Positions 41,048-50,596 of a stretch of 64,000 nt of DNA are shown here, one piece after another. A model generated the notes under the pieces. It worked only from the letters and a program-made list of their open reading frames with translations, ran no database searches and was not told the DNA's origin. The DNA comes from Aureivirga marina (lineage in GTDB: Bacteria > Bacteroidota > Bacteroidia > Flavobacteriales > Flavobacteriaceae). The translations under genes were made by a program, and so were the position numbers. The stretch covers positions 371,786 through 435,785 of the forward strand of contig NZ_JADPIB010000002.1 in NCBI RefSeq assembly GCF_015767265.1, given 5' to 3'. Positions within the stretch are counted from its first letter, which is position 1; each line of letters opens with the position of its first letter.

Positions 41048-42412
41048 TTATATCATGAATAAAGCTACAACGAATCCTGCTAAGAATCCAACAAGAGCTA
41101 ACCATGTGATTTTCTTTAAATACCAAATAAAATCGATTTTCTCCATTCCCATTGCAGCAACTCCAGCAGCAGAACCAATGATTAACATACTTCCTCCTGT
41201 TCCGGCAGAATAAGCAACTAAATGCCAAATTTCATGATCTAATGGGTAACTAAACATTCCCATAGATGCAGCAACTAATGGTACATTATCGATAATTGCA
41301 GAGAATACCCCTAAAAGTAATACTACAACATCTAAGTTAGGAATTGCTTCACGAAGAACCTCAGCTAAATAACGTAATGTTCCTACTTGTGTTCCATCGG
41401 CAGCAACACCATAAACTAAACTTTCTAAAGCTCCTACTGCAAGTAAAATTCCTAAGAAGAATAAGATACTTGACATCTCAATTCTTGATAAAGCTTTATG
41501 TGGAGAATATAAATGTTTTCTTTCTTCTGTAAAGTCTTCTTCTGGATGAATATATTCAGAAACTAACCATACAACACCTAAAGAAAGCATCATTCCGATA
41601 TAAGGTGGTAAATGTGTAATCGTTTTAAAGATTGGTACAAAAACAATCATACCTAATCCTAAATATAACATTGTAGAACTACTTAAAAGTTTTTCCGCTT
41701 TCACATCACTTTCAGCTTCCTCTACTTTAATATTTCCTTTAAATGCAGGTAATAAAGTAGCGATAAATGTAGGAATCACCATTGTAAAAATTGATGGGAT
41801 TACTAATTTTTGAACTAAAGCTCCAGCAGATACTTTTTTACCAATCCATAACATTGTAGTTGTTACATCCCCAATTGGAGACCAAGCCCCTCCTGCGTTT
41901 GCAGCTACAACGATAAGACCAGCGAACCACCAACGTTCATTCTTATCCTTAACAATTTTACGAAGCAGCGTTATTAGTACAATAGTCGCTGTAAGGTTAT
42001 CAATAATTGCAGATAAAATAAAGGCTAAAATAGATAAAATCCATAGTAATCTTTTCTTACTATTTGTTCTTACCCAACCTTTTAAAATTTCAAATCCTCT
42101 ATGTAAATCAACAATCTCTACAATTGTCATCGCACCAATTAAGAATACCAAAATTTCTGCTGTTTTCCCTAAATGGTGTAATAAAAGATTTGTAAATCCT
42201 TCTTCTGCGTGATGGTCTCCTGCTACAAATGTGAATACTTCTTCATGTCCATCGATAACGTTAAACCAACCTGAATGATATCCTACTGCTAATAAAGCCC
42301 ACATAATTGCCGCCATTAAAAGCGCAGGAACTGTTTTATCTAGTTTTAGAGGATGTTCTAACGTAATGGCTAGATATCCTATTACGAATACTAAGATTAA
42401 TAATGCTGTCAT
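41048..42412 (-). CDS. nhaD: Na+/H+ antiporter NhaD
   Basis: A 454-residue ion transporter with about twelve membrane segments. Typical NhaD signatures are SAIIDNLTATIVLITLLRK, VVAANAGGAWSPIGDVTTTMLW, FSAIIDNVPLVAASMGMF and GTGGSMLIIGSAAGVAAMGM. The two IIDN(L/V) motifs occupy the inverted-repeat positions of the ion transporter superfamily. It exports Na+ or Li+ against protons and is common in marine or halotolerant bacteria. It is 13 nt downstream of the amino-acid dehydrogenase gene. Confidence 0.92.
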   Translation of the reverse strand: MTALLILVFVIGYLAITLEHPLKLDKTVPALLMAAIMWALLAVGYHSGWFNVIDGHEEVFTFVAGDHHAEEGFTNLLLHHLGKTAEILVFLIGAMTIVEIVDLHRGFEILKGWVRTNSKKRLLWILSILAFILSAIIDNLTATIVLITLLRKIVKDKNERWWFAGLIVVAANAGGAWSPIGDVTTTMLWIGKKVSAGALVQKLVIPSIFTMVIPTFIATLLPAFKGNIKVEEAESDVKAEKLLSSSTMLYLGLGMIVFVPIFKTITHLPPYIGMMLSLGVVWLVSEYIHPEEDFTEERKHLYSPHKALSRIEMSSILFFLGILLAVGALESLVYGVAADGTQVGTLRYLAEVLREAIPNLDVVVLLLGVFSAIIDNVPLVAASMGMFSYPLDHEIWHLVAYSAGTGGSMLIIGSAAGVAAMGMEKIDFIWYLKKITWLALVGFLAGFVVALFMI

Positions 42413-42425
42413 TTTTCTTTAAAAT

Positions 42426-43658
42426 TTATACTAATTGTTCTAGTGCTATCTCAAAAGCAGTCTTACAGATATCTGTTTTACTACTATTTCTAGCATGTGC
42501 TTTTTCCAAAGCATTTTTTATTGTGTTTGATGTATCTGCAAATATTGCGTCATCTTGCATTGGTAATGGAATTTGAGAACTCATGAAATAAGCAAAAACA
42601 CGAGCGATTCCACAGTTAGAAATAAAATCTGGTAAAAGACTTACTTGCTTATCTGTAGCTTCCATAATTGGTCCAAAGAAAATTTCTTTATCTGCAAATG
42701 GTACGTTTGCTCCTGGAGTAATTACTTCTAATCCATTTGCAATCATTGTATTTACTTGCTCTTCAGTTACTAATCTTGATGCAGCTGCTGGTGCAAAAAT
42801 TTCAGCTCCTAAAGACCAAATTTTCTCATTCATTTCTTCAAAAGGAATCATTGCATCAGACACTAAAGTATTACCATCTTTAGCTAAGAATAATTCCGTC
42901 ATTTCTTCCATTGTGAATCCTTCTTCCTTGATCACTCCTCCAACTCTATCAATAATTCCAACAACTTTTGCTCCTAATTGAGTTAAGAAATAAGCTGCTG
43001 AAGAACCTACATTTCCAAAACCTTGAACGATTGCTTTTTTTCCTTCAATATTTCCTCCGTAAATGTTATAATAATGTTTTACAGCTTCTGCTACTCCATA
43101 TCCTGTTAACATATCAGCAACTGTATATTTACGATTTACATCTGGAGAAAATTTTGAATCTTCGATTACTTTAATTACTCCATGACGTAATTGTCCAACT
43201 CTGTTGATTTTTTCAGCTTCTGTTGGCTTGAAATGTCCGTTGAAAATACCCTCTTGCGGGTGCCAGATTCCACAGCTTTCTGTGATTGGAATTACTTCTT
43301 TATCTGCGTCTACGTTTAAGTCACCACCTGTTCCATAATAATTCTTTAATAATGGAGCAACAGCTTTATACCAACGTCTTAAAACTCCTTCTTTTCTTGG
43401 ATCTTGAGGATCAAAATTAATCCCAGATTTCGCTCCACCAATAGCAGGACCAGCAACTGTAAACTTTACCTCCATAGTTTTTGCTAAAGAAAGAACCTCA
43501 TTCATGTTTAATCCTTTACGCATTCTAGTTCCTCCACCAGCTGCACCTCCTCTTAATGAGTTGATCACTACCCATCCTTCAGCTTCTGTTTCAGAATCTT
43601 TCCAATTAAAAACTATTTCTGGTTGTTTGTTTTCGTATTTTTTTAGTAATTCTTTCAT
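42426..43658 (-). CDS. Glu/Leu/Phe/Val dehydrogenase
   Basis: A 410-residue oxidative deaminase. LRGGAAGGGTRMRKGL and the catalytic region VAGPAIGGAKSGINFDP (Lys in GGAKSG) are clear, the NAD domain has VQGFGNVGSSAAYFL, and FAPAAASRLVT follows. It interconverts an amino acid and its 2-oxo acid with release of ammonia; glutamate versus branched-chain preference cannot be decided. I chose the start at 43658 (MKELLKKYENKQPE). An in-frame ATG 57 nt upstream lies before the promoter -7 element at 43693-43700 and adds a non-homologous basic stretch. Confidence 0.9.
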   Translation of the reverse strand: MKELLKKYENKQPEIVFNWKDSETEAEGWVVINSLRGGAAGGGTRMRKGLNMNEVLSLAKTMEVKFTVAGPAIGGAKSGINFDPQDPRKEGVLRRWYKAVAPLLKNYYGTGGDLNVDADKEVIPITESCGIWHPQEGIFNGHFKPTEAEKINRVGQLRHGVIKVIEDSKFSPDVNRKYTVADMLTGYGVAEAVKHYYNIYGGNIEGKKAIVQGFGNVGSSAAYFLTQLGAKVVGIIDRVGGVIKEEGFTMEEMTELFLAKDGNTLVSDAMIPFEEMNEKIWSLGAEIFAPAAASRLVTEEQVNTMIANGLEVITPGANVPFADKEIFFGPIMEATDKQVSLLPDFISNCGIARVFAYFMSSQIPLPMQDDAIFADTSNTIKNALEKAHARNSSKTDICKTAFEIALEQLV

Positions 43659-43692
43659 TGTGTGTTTTTTTGGTCTTTTTTTCGTGAATGAG

Positions 43693-43700
43693 CAAATATA
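43693..43700 (-). promoter_or_regulatory. -7 element before the amino-acid dehydrogenase gene
   Basis: On the minus strand TATATTTG, a perfect TAnnTTTG, about 35 nt upstream of the chosen start (43658). It lies between that start and the alternative ATG at 43715, which decides the start. Confidence 0.6.
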
Positions 43701-43704
43701 TAAA

Positions 43705-44772
43705 TTACACTTCAATTATTTGCCCACTCGAATGGTCTTTTATGGCTCCTGTGACGCTAGAGAGACAATTTATTTTATTTTCCAACCTTCTTAAGCCCAA
43801 AAATGAGAATATTAATGCTTCTTTATAATTAATTAATTTTGTGTTTTTTAAATCTTTCTCCACAGAAGAATAAAAAGCAAATCTTTCTATCAAAAATGAA
43901 TTAAAAGCACCTCCTCCTGTGATTAAAATATTTTTCTCTTTCGAATTTAAAATATTTACATGTAATTGAAAAGCAATATGCTCAATAAAAGTTCTTAATT
44001 TATCTTGAATAGAAATTTTATACTTTTCAATCAAAGGAATGATTTTTTCTAAAACGAATTCAATTCCTAAAGATTTTGGTGTTTCTTTTTGATAAAAAGG
44101 AATTTTATTTAAAGCTTCCAACAATTCAATATTTATAGTTCCTTTTCTTGCTTCATCGCCATTTTCATCATATTCTTTTCCTAATTTATTTGCATAATAA
44201 TTCAAAACAGTATTTATTGGACAAATATCATAAGCGATTCTTTTTCCTTCTTGATGAAAAGAAATATTCGCAAATCCGCCCAGATTTAAACAATAATCAT
44301 AATTAGAAAAAAGCAAAGCATCACCAATTGGAACCAAAGGTGCACCTTGTCCTCCAAGAGCAACATCTTGCGAACGAAAATCGCAAATTACTTTTTTATT
44401 CGTAATTTTTGCAATCTGATATCCACATCCAATTTGTTGTGTATATTTCTCTTTTGGATTATGAAAAATTGTATGTCCGTGCGAAGCGATAAAATCTACT
44501 TTTTGAATTTTATTTTCTTTGATAAATTCATTAATTACATTTCCTAAAAGCTCTCCATAATCAACGTGTAATTTTGTAATTTCTTCTGCGGAACCATTAA
44601 AAATTTCTTTTAATTTATTCTTCCATTCTTTAGAATAATCAACCGCTTTAGAGTGAAAAATCTCAAATTTTGTATAATCATCTAAATTCCATTTTACATA
44701 TACTAAATCTATTCCATCAAGGGAAGTTCCTGACATCATTCCGATAGAATACATTGTATTTTTTTCAGTCAT
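43705..44772 (-). CDS. anmK: Anhydro-N-acetylmuramic acid kinase
   Basis: A 355-residue ASKHA-fold kinase: YSIGMMSGTSLDGIDLVYV at the N-terminus, SHGHTIFHNP, DFRSQDVALGGQGAPLVPIGD and ILITGGGAFNSFLIE. It hydrolyses and phosphorylates 1,6-anhydroMurNAc to MurNAc-6-phosphate in murein recycling. The Met at codon 7 (MYSIGMMSG) is an equally good start. It is divergent from the acyl-CoA dehydrogenase gene. Confidence 0.92.
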   Translation of the reverse strand: MTEKNTMYSIGMMSGTSLDGIDLVYVKWNLDDYTKFEIFHSKAVDYSKEWKNKLKEIFNGSAEEITKLHVDYGELLGNVINEFIKENKIQKVDFIASHGHTIFHNPKEKYTQQIGCGYQIAKITNKKVICDFRSQDVALGGQGAPLVPIGDALLFSNYDYCLNLGGFANISFHQEGKRIAYDICPINTVLNYYANKLGKEYDENGDEARKGTINIELLEALNKIPFYQKETPKSLGIEFVLEKIIPLIEKYKISIQDKLRTFIEHIAFQLHVNILNSKEKNILITGGGAFNSFLIERFAFYSSVEKDLKNTKLINYKEALIFSFLGLRRLENKINCLSSVTGAIKDHSSGQIIEV

Positions 44773-44881
44773 TTTTACAATATTTTGATGCTAAAATTAC
44801 ATATAATTCAAAAATGATATATAACTTCGGATTTTAGCACTAATTTATTAAACTATTCTTAAGCTAATCCTAAAAAAAAAT

Positions 44882-44889
44882 TATATTTG
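44882..44889 (+). promoter_or_regulatory. -7 element of the acyl-CoA dehydrogenase promoter
   Basis: TATATTTG, a perfect TAnnTTTG, 40 nt upstream of the ATG at 44930. The -33 site is TTA about 20 nt further upstream. Confidence 0.6.
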
Positions 44890-44929
44890 GGCTTCAAATA
44901 ACTTAACAACTAGAAAAGCGAAAATTTTT

Positions 44930-46072
44930 ATGGATTTTAAATTGACTGAAGAACAAATTATGATTCGTGATGCTGCAAGAGATTTTGCGCAAACTGAATT
45001 ATTACCAGGAGTAATCGAAAGAGACGAAAAGCAGGAATTCCCAAAAGAGCAAATCAAAAAAATGGGAGAGCTTGGATTCTTAGGAATGATGGTTTCTCCA
45101 GAGTATGGAGGAGGTGGAATGGATGCCGTTTCTTATGTTTTAGCGATGGAAGAAATCTCAAAGGTTGACGCTTCTGCTTCAGTTGTAATGTCAGTAAACA
45201 ACTCTTTAGTTTGTTGGGGACTTGAAACTTTTGGTACAGAAGAGCAAAAGCAAAAATACTTAACAAAATTAGCTACAGGAGAAATTATTGGAGCATTTTG
45301 TTTAAGTGAGCCAGAAGCTGGATCTGATGCAACTTCTCAAAAGACTACTGCAATTGATAAAGGAGATCATTATTTAGTAAACGGAACTAAAAACTGGATT
45401 ACGAATGGATCTACTGCAGAAGTTTATATTGTAATCGCACAAACAGATGTTGAAAAAGGTCATAAAGGAATCAATGCTTTAATTCTTGAAAAAGGAATGG
45501 AAGGATTTGAAGTTGGACCAAAAGAAAATAAATTAGGAATTCGTGGATCTGATACACATTCTTTAATGTTTACAGATGTAAAAGTTCCAAAAGAAAACAG
45601 AATTGGTGAAGATGGATTTGGATTTAAATTCGCAATGAAAACTTTATCAGGAGGAAGAATTGGAATTGCTTCTCAAGCTTTAGGAATTGCATCAGGAGCT
45701 TATGAATTAGCTTTACAATATTCTAAAGAAAGAAAAGCTTTCGGAAAACCAATTTGTGAGCACCAATCAGTTGCTTTCAAATTAGCAGATATGAAAACAA
45801 GAATTGAAGCTGCTCGTCATTTATGTATGAAAGCTGCTTGGGATAAAGATGTTCATGAAAATTACGATTTATCAGGAGCTATGGCAAAACTTTATGCTGC
45901 TGAAACCGCAATGTGGGTAACTACAGAAGCTGTTCAAATTCATGGAGGATATGGATTCGTAAAAGAATACCATGTAGAAAGATTAATGCGTGATGCAAAA
46001 ATTACACAAATCTATGAAGGAACTTCTGAGATTCAAAAAATCGTTATTTCAAGAAGCGTATTAAGAGATTAA
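44930..46072 (+). CDS. Acyl-CoA dehydrogenase (short-chain/butyryl-CoA type)
   Basis: A 380-residue flavoenzyme: AFCLSEPEAGSDATS, YLVNGTKNWITNGSTAEVYIV, a long helix with RKAFGKPICEHQSVAFKLADM, and VQIHGGYGFVKEYHVERLMRDAKITQIYEGTSEI split here as HGGYGFVKEYHVERLMRDAK and ITQIYEGTSEIQ. The Glu in IYEGTSEIQ is the catalytic base of short- and medium-chain enzymes. It oxidises acyl-CoA to enoyl-CoA with FAD and passes electrons to ETF. It is a monocistronic unit with its own promoter and terminator. Confidence 0.93.
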   Translation: MDFKLTEEQIMIRDAARDFAQTELLPGVIERDEKQEFPKEQIKKMGELGFLGMMVSPEYGGGGMDAVSYVLAMEEISKVDASASVVMSVNNSLVCWGLETFGTEEQKQKYLTKLATGEIIGAFCLSEPEAGSDATSQKTTAIDKGDHYLVNGTKNWITNGSTAEVYIVIAQTDVEKGHKGINALILEKGMEGFEVGPKENKLGIRGSDTHSLMFTDVKVPKENRIGEDGFGFKFAMKTLSGGRIGIASQALGIASGAYELALQYSKERKAFGKPICEHQSVAFKLADMKTRIEAARHLCMKAAWDKDVHENYDLSGAMAKLYAAETAMWVTTEAVQIHGGYGFVKEYHVERLMRDAKITQIYEGTSEIQKIVISRSVLRD

Positions 46073-46092
46073 TTTTGACTTTGATATAGAAC

Positions 46093-46131
46093 GTAAAAAA
46101 GCAGGATATCCATTTGGGATCCTGCTTTTTG
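46093..46131 (+). terminator. Terminator after the acyl-CoA dehydrogenase gene
   Basis: Stem AAAAAGCAGGAT (46095-46106) with ATCCTGCTTTTT (46119-46130) and flanking A/T runs. It can also serve the minus-strand gene that ends at 46155. Confidence 0.82.
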
Positions 46132-46154
46132 ATTTTATTTAGTATTTTTAAATA

Positions 46155-49100
46155 TTAATTTTTAGTAATTTTCTTAGTATAGTTTTTTCCATTAATATTA
46201 AATGAAACTATATACAGTCCACTACTTAATTTTGAATTTAAAATAACTTTATTGTTCTTTAATTTATCTGAACGATAAACAATTTCACCATTTGAATTAT
46301 AGATTTTTAAATCTAGAACTTCTACTTCATCAAAGAATCTAAAATTTAATTCATCTTTAAAAGGTATTGGATAAATATCAAATGATAAAATTTTATTTTC
46401 ATTTGAAACATAAATGTTAGAATTTTCTTCAGCTATTCCATTTCCTTTAACAATATATGTATCTCGTAAATGTTCTCTACTAGAGCTTGAATTTACTCTA
46501 TTTAATGATTCATCACAATCTCCTCCATAGCAATCAAAAACACTTTTATCAATTAATGCTGTAAAAGTTTGATTTGTTGCACTAAATCCTGGATTTAATT
46601 CAATTTCATTTCCACTTTTAAAAATTGTATTTCCATTTGTGGCAGTATTCCCATTTGAATAAATTTTATTTAAAGCTTCAAAATTACCAGTAACATTTCC
46701 AGAAACTAATATATTATCTTCTAAATCATTGCAAATAACATTACTTGGCAAATTAACAACTCCATTTGGACCTTTTACAATTTTATATTTTGTTGCTAAT
46801 TCATCACTAAAAGTTAATGTTCCATAAACTTCAAAAACTAATTCGTCACATTCTCCACATGAATTAAAAAATGCCTTTTTATCTAAAAATAAAGATGAAC
46901 CTTCTTCAATAATAATTTTACCAGTTTTTGGAATTAACACTTCAACATTTGGTTCAATAGTTAAAGTAGCATTATTTCTAATCCTTAAATTTTTTAAAAG
47001 TCTAAATTCAGTATCCAAAGTAACATTTTCTGAAATTATATAATCATTTTCTGGAATTTCATCAGAAATTAAATCTATTTCCCACATTCCTCTACCAAAA
47101 GTAGATGCTCTTAATAAATTATTACATCTATTGATTTTTAATTCTGTAACTCTTACGTTTGGTAAATTTCCATATTCTACCCAATCTGAGTCCGCGTCTT
47201 TTGTAAAAACTCCCACATCTGTAGCTAAATATAATCTATCATTTGTACCTTCTTGATAAACAATATTATTTGCAGGCATATTTAAACTTGCTAAAACACC
47301 ATTTGGATCTGCATTTTGCCATGTATCTCCAGCATCTTCAGAATACCAAACTCTATGTGTTTTATAATATCCACTAAAACTAATCCAAATTCTTTCTGGA
47401 TTTTTAGGATCAATTGCAATTCCTGTGATTACTGGAATAAAATTTCCTATCGGTGTATTTACATTTGGTAAATTACTCGTAATTTTTTCAAAACAATTAA
47501 AATCTTCTAAATAATTTAAATTTTGATTTGTACAAGACTCTGCAATCTTTGACCTAAATAAATTCCCTCTAATTCCAGTTGTTTCATGATGTCCTTCTAA
47601 AGTAACTATATATTGATAATTAGGATCTTTATCTGAAATTAAATATTCTGTTATTTGAAATCTATGTATTTCAACAAGTTGCATATATTTCTTTATATCA
47701 GATTTTCTTTTCCAAATATCTGCAATATTGTCATTGGCAATATCTATTTCATCTTTTAATCTTTCATAAATCTCAGTAAACCCCATTCTTACAGATCTAT
47801 TTCCTTGAGGGTGTTGATCCATTTTTACTGTTTCTGGAAAGAAAAGTGATGGTCTATAGTTTGTTTCAGGAATGTCTATATCTAATTCATAATCATATCT
47901 ATAAAAAATAGAGGAATTTTTCTTTAAAAAAATCTGTTTATTATCTATATCATTGATTTGTACTCCATAGCCATCTCCTTCTAATATATGTCTATCCCAT
48001 TTCTTTAAATTATCTTCTTCACCATTAAACCACGTACCATTATCTTGTAGACTAATAATCATAAAATCCTTATCAAAATCATAATCATCAAATGCCCAAA
48101 TTAAAGATGTATTTAAACCAACATTCTTATATACAAAATTACTACCATATGATAAGTTTGATTCTGAATAAGATACACCTCCATCATGTCCTACTGCTAT
48201 TTTTTGATATGAATTATTACCTCCAAAAGTATTAGGTCTAAATTCAATTGCATGTACATCGGGATGAAAGCCACTATTATGATGAGTTATATTTCTAAAA
48301 TCATTTGCTCCTCCTGCTTTTCTAATATGAATTGCCACATCTCCAAAATAAACAATATCAGCATTAAGAGGTGAAGCTGCTATTGCAAGTCTATCAGGTC
48401 TTTTTTCATGTCCTTCATTTTGTGTAAAAATTATCTTCCATTCACCAGTAATATTAGAACTTGTTTTCTTATATTCTAAAATTACTAGTCTATAGTTAGA
48501 GTTTGAATCCGTATTTCCTACAACATAAGCATATATTCTATTTGGATCAGCAGGTGTAACAGCAATATTAATTCTAGTAACATCTAAATACCCTTGTCCT
48601 GTATTTATCTGATTCACATTCACTCCATGAATTCCACCAGTAAAGAAATGCCAAGTTGCTCCTCCATCAGTACTTCTATAAATACTCTCACCACTTGCAT
48701 AAAGTGTATTTGGATTATCTGGTTTAAATTCTAAACCTTTTAACTCTACATCTTCAATACCAGAGCTGCTCCCTATTTGTGTGTTTAAAACCAATTCCCA
48801 TGTAACAGATTCAAAATTGCTACTTAATGCATTCGTTGTTTTATAAATACCAACTGACGTCGCAGCATACATTATATTAGGATTTGTAGGATGAGAAATA
48901 ACTCGACGAATTACACCTCCTTTTTCATATAAAGGCAACCCTGGCTCGTATAAACCTTTATTTATAGGACTCCATGTTTCTGTCCCATCTGTAGATCTAT
49001 AGATTCCTACAGTCCAATATGGATTTATGGTTGCTCTATTTTGAGTATATCCAAATCCATATAAATCTCCAATTCCAGTTGAAATAAACACATTTTCACC

Positions 49101-49637
49101 ATTTGTTGCATCGATCGCAATATCCGAAACTGATGCAATTGGTAAATCATCTGTATTTGCAACAGTCCATTGATTTCCATCATCTGTACTTTTCCATAAT
49201 CCACCAAATGGAGTTCCAGCATAAACTGTTTTTACTGCTGGATAATCTGGATGAAAAGCTAATGCATCTATTCTACCAACTTGTTCTCCATGACCGTTTG
49301 AAATATTTTTATCTGGACCTAAACTTGTCCAATCAATATTAGAAAAATTCCTTTGAAGAGATCTATTTTCTATATTTTTATTATAATTGGAATAATATTC
49401 TCCTATAGCTTTGGCTGCAATATTAAAATTTCCTTCTGGATATAACCTTGGAGACCAAACTTTATTAATTTTCTCATACATTTTATATGTACCTCCCTCA
49501 GCAGCCTCTTCTTCATCTTCAGGTTGATATTCTTTTAATTTTTCATTAAGAACATCATAAAAATTCTCATCCTCTTGAGCGAATAAAACTCCACTTACAA
49601 AAAAAAGAATATAAATTAAATTTCTCTTTGCAATCAT
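46155..49637 (-). CDS. Large T9SS-secreted beta-propeller (sortilin/BNR-like) protein
   Basis: A 1160-residue exported protein. A signal peptide (residues about 1-20, ending VLFAQ) is followed by an acidic stretch and then a long run of BNR/VPS10-type propeller repeats: GLWKSTDDGNQW, GIYRSTDGTETWSP, SIYRSTDGGATW and VWYSEDAGDTW. A region near 900-1040 (LRIRNNATLTIEPNVEVLIPKTG and ...EIELNPGFSA) resembles the beta-helix/stalk units common before sorting domains. The last 80 residues (IYPIPFKDELNFRF ... LSSGLYIVSFNINGKNYTKKITK) form a type A T9SS C-terminal domain. Role probably surface glycan or protein binding or hydrolysis; not determinable. Confidence 0.88.
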   Translation of the reverse strand: MIAKRNLIYILFFVSGVLFAQEDENFYDVLNEKLKEYQPEDEEEAAEGGTYKMYEKINKVWSPRLYPEGNFNIAAKAIGEYYSNYNKNIENRSLQRNFSNIDWTSLGPDKNISNGHGEQVGRIDALAFHPDYPAVKTVYAGTPFGGLWKSTDDGNQWTVANTDDLPIASVSDIAIDATNGENVFISTGIGDLYGFGYTQNRATINPYWTVGIYRSTDGTETWSPINKGLYEPGLPLYEKGGVIRRVISHPTNPNIMYAATSVGIYKTTNALSSNFESVTWELVLNTQIGSSSGIEDVELKGLEFKPDNPNTLYASGESIYRSTDGGATWHFFTGGIHGVNVNQINTGQGYLDVTRINIAVTPADPNRIYAYVVGNTDSNSNYRLVILEYKKTSSNITGEWKIIFTQNEGHEKRPDRLAIAASPLNADIVYFGDVAIHIRKAGGANDFRNITHHNSGFHPDVHAIEFRPNTFGGNNSYQKIAVGHDGGVSYSESNLSYGSNFVYKNVGLNTSLIWAFDDYDFDKDFMIISLQDNGTWFNGEEDNLKKWDRHILEGDGYGVQINDIDNKQIFLKKNSSIFYRYDYELDIDIPETNYRPSLFFPETVKMDQHPQGNRSVRMGFTEIYERLKDEIDIANDNIADIWKRKSDIKKYMQLVEIHRFQITEYLISDKDPNYQYIVTLEGHHETTGIRGNLFRSKIAESCTNQNLNYLEDFNCFEKITSNLPNVNTPIGNFIPVITGIAIDPKNPERIWISFSGYYKTHRVWYSEDAGDTWQNADPNGVLASLNMPANNIVYQEGTNDRLYLATDVGVFTKDADSDWVEYGNLPNVRVTELKINRCNNLLRASTFGRGMWEIDLISDEIPENDYIISENVTLDTEFRLLKNLRIRNNATLTIEPNVEVLIPKTGKIIIEEGSSLFLDKKAFFNSCGECDELVFEVYGTLTFSDELATKYKIVKGPNGVVNLPSNVICNDLEDNILVSGNVTGNFEALNKIYSNGNTATNGNTIFKSGNEIELNPGFSATNQTFTALIDKSVFDCYGGDCDESLNRVNSSSSREHLRDTYIVKGNGIAEENSNIYVSNENKILSFDIYPIPFKDELNFRFFDEVEVLDLKIYNSNGEIVYRSDKLKNNKVILNSKLSSGLYIVSFNINGKNYTKKITKN

Positions 49638-49716
49638 TTTAATCTTATTTTTTCATTTTACAATTTTTACCCTCTATTTAAAGTCAAATATTTATCGGGT
49701 ATCTTCTTTAGAAAAT

Positions 49717-49753
49717 AAAAAAAGAGTAAAACATTGAAGTAATACTCTTTTAA
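49717..49753 (-). terminator. Terminator after the coiled-coil secreted protein gene
   Basis: Stem AAAAGAGTA (49720-49728) with TACTCTTTT (49743-49751); on the minus strand the second arm is followed by TTTT. About 25 nt beyond the stop at 49775. Confidence 0.65.
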
Positions 49754-49774
49754 TATTTATTTTTTTATTTATTT

Positions 49775-50596
49775 TTATTTAGTTGATTTTAACTCTTCAA
49801 GCTCCTTTTTCATTTCATTAATTTTCTTCTCTTGCTCAATAGTATATAAAGTTAATTCTTCAACTTTTTTAAGTAATAAAACAGTCATTTCTTTTAATTC
49901 CACTCCTTCTTTCAATACTTCATCAGTAGATGGAACTTCTGGTAAATGTTTGTTTTCTTCAATGTATTCTTCAACTTTATCTAAAGTTCTTAATTGATAA
50001 TCATCAGCGAAAACATAATCTGCCCATCCATTTTCAGATGCAATATGTACTTTTACTCTTTCTGTTTTAATACCTTTTCCAACATAAAGTAAATAATCCC
50101 CATCAGTATCAAAATTATAATTATTTCCAATTACAACTTTTTCGTTATCAAAAACTCTAAAGGTTTTTGCTTTTGATTTTGTTCCTAATGCAATAAATCT
50201 TTCTCCTGAATTTCCATTAGGATAATTTCCTGTCAGATATATAAACATATTTGATTTATTGTCAAATTGTGAATCTCCAAAAGTAGTCACAAAACATAAA
50301 TCACCTCTATTTGCACCAGTAACCATTTGATTATTCCAGCTCTGAACTCCGATAGTTGTTTTTGTTTGTCTATTTCCAATCAACATTCCTGTTACTCCAT
50401 AATTATCATTATGTACTTGTAATCCATACCAATGATTAGATGTTCGATTCGTTCCAACAGTAAAATATCCTGAATGCCCTACATCCCAAACTCCATAATT
50501 CCCTGAAGTTTCTTGTTCAACTCTAAATTTATAACCTTGAGCATTCATAACGAATGTAATTAAAAATAAACCGATAAATAACTTTATTGTTTTCAT
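49775..50596 (-). CDS. Secreted tail-fibre-like protein with C-terminal coiled coil
   Basis: A 273-residue protein with a signal peptide (MKTIKLFIGLFLITFVMNAQ). A Gly/Asn/Thr-rich beta region covers residues 20-175. A conserved module with WADYVFADDYQLRTLDKVEEY and IEENKHLPEVPSTDEVLKEG follows, and a heptad-rich helix at about 225-273 (LLLKKVEELTLYTIEQEKKI). This module is common in Bacteroidota secreted proteins and is related in context to phage tail-fibre/S74-type trimers, though no S74 protease serine-lysine pair is visible. It probably trimerises at the cell surface. It is co-directional with, and upstream of, the T9SS cargo gene. Confidence 0.75.
   Translation of the reverse strand: MKTIKLFIGLFLITFVMNAQGYKFRVEQETSGNYGVWDVGHSGYFTVGTNRTSNHWYGLQVHNDNYGVTGMLIGNRQTKTTIGVQSWNNQMVTGANRGDLCFVTTFGDSQFDNKSNMFIYLTGNYPNGNSGERFIALGTKSKAKTFRVFDNEKVVIGNNYNFDTDGDYLLYVGKGIKTERVKVHIASENGWADYVFADDYQLRTLDKVEEYIEENKHLPEVPSTDEVLKEGVELKEMTVLLLKKVEELTLYTIEQEKKINEMKKELEELKSTK

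Noticed and set aside
41031-41228. Overlapping antisense or alternate-frame open frames, for example within nhaD, as genes
   Set aside because: They lie entirely inside clearly recognisable genes, have no family motifs or promoters, and reflect codon bias of the true frame.
43659-43715. Longer N-terminus of the amino-acid dehydrogenase (start at 43715)
   Set aside because: The extra 19 residues are basic and unlike the family, and the promoter -7 element lies inside this stretch, so it should not be transcribed.
49775-50596. Tail-fibre-like protein as evidence of a prophage
   Set aside because: It has a Sec signal peptide and no other phage gene is nearby. This C-terminal module is common in secreted Bacteroidota proteins.
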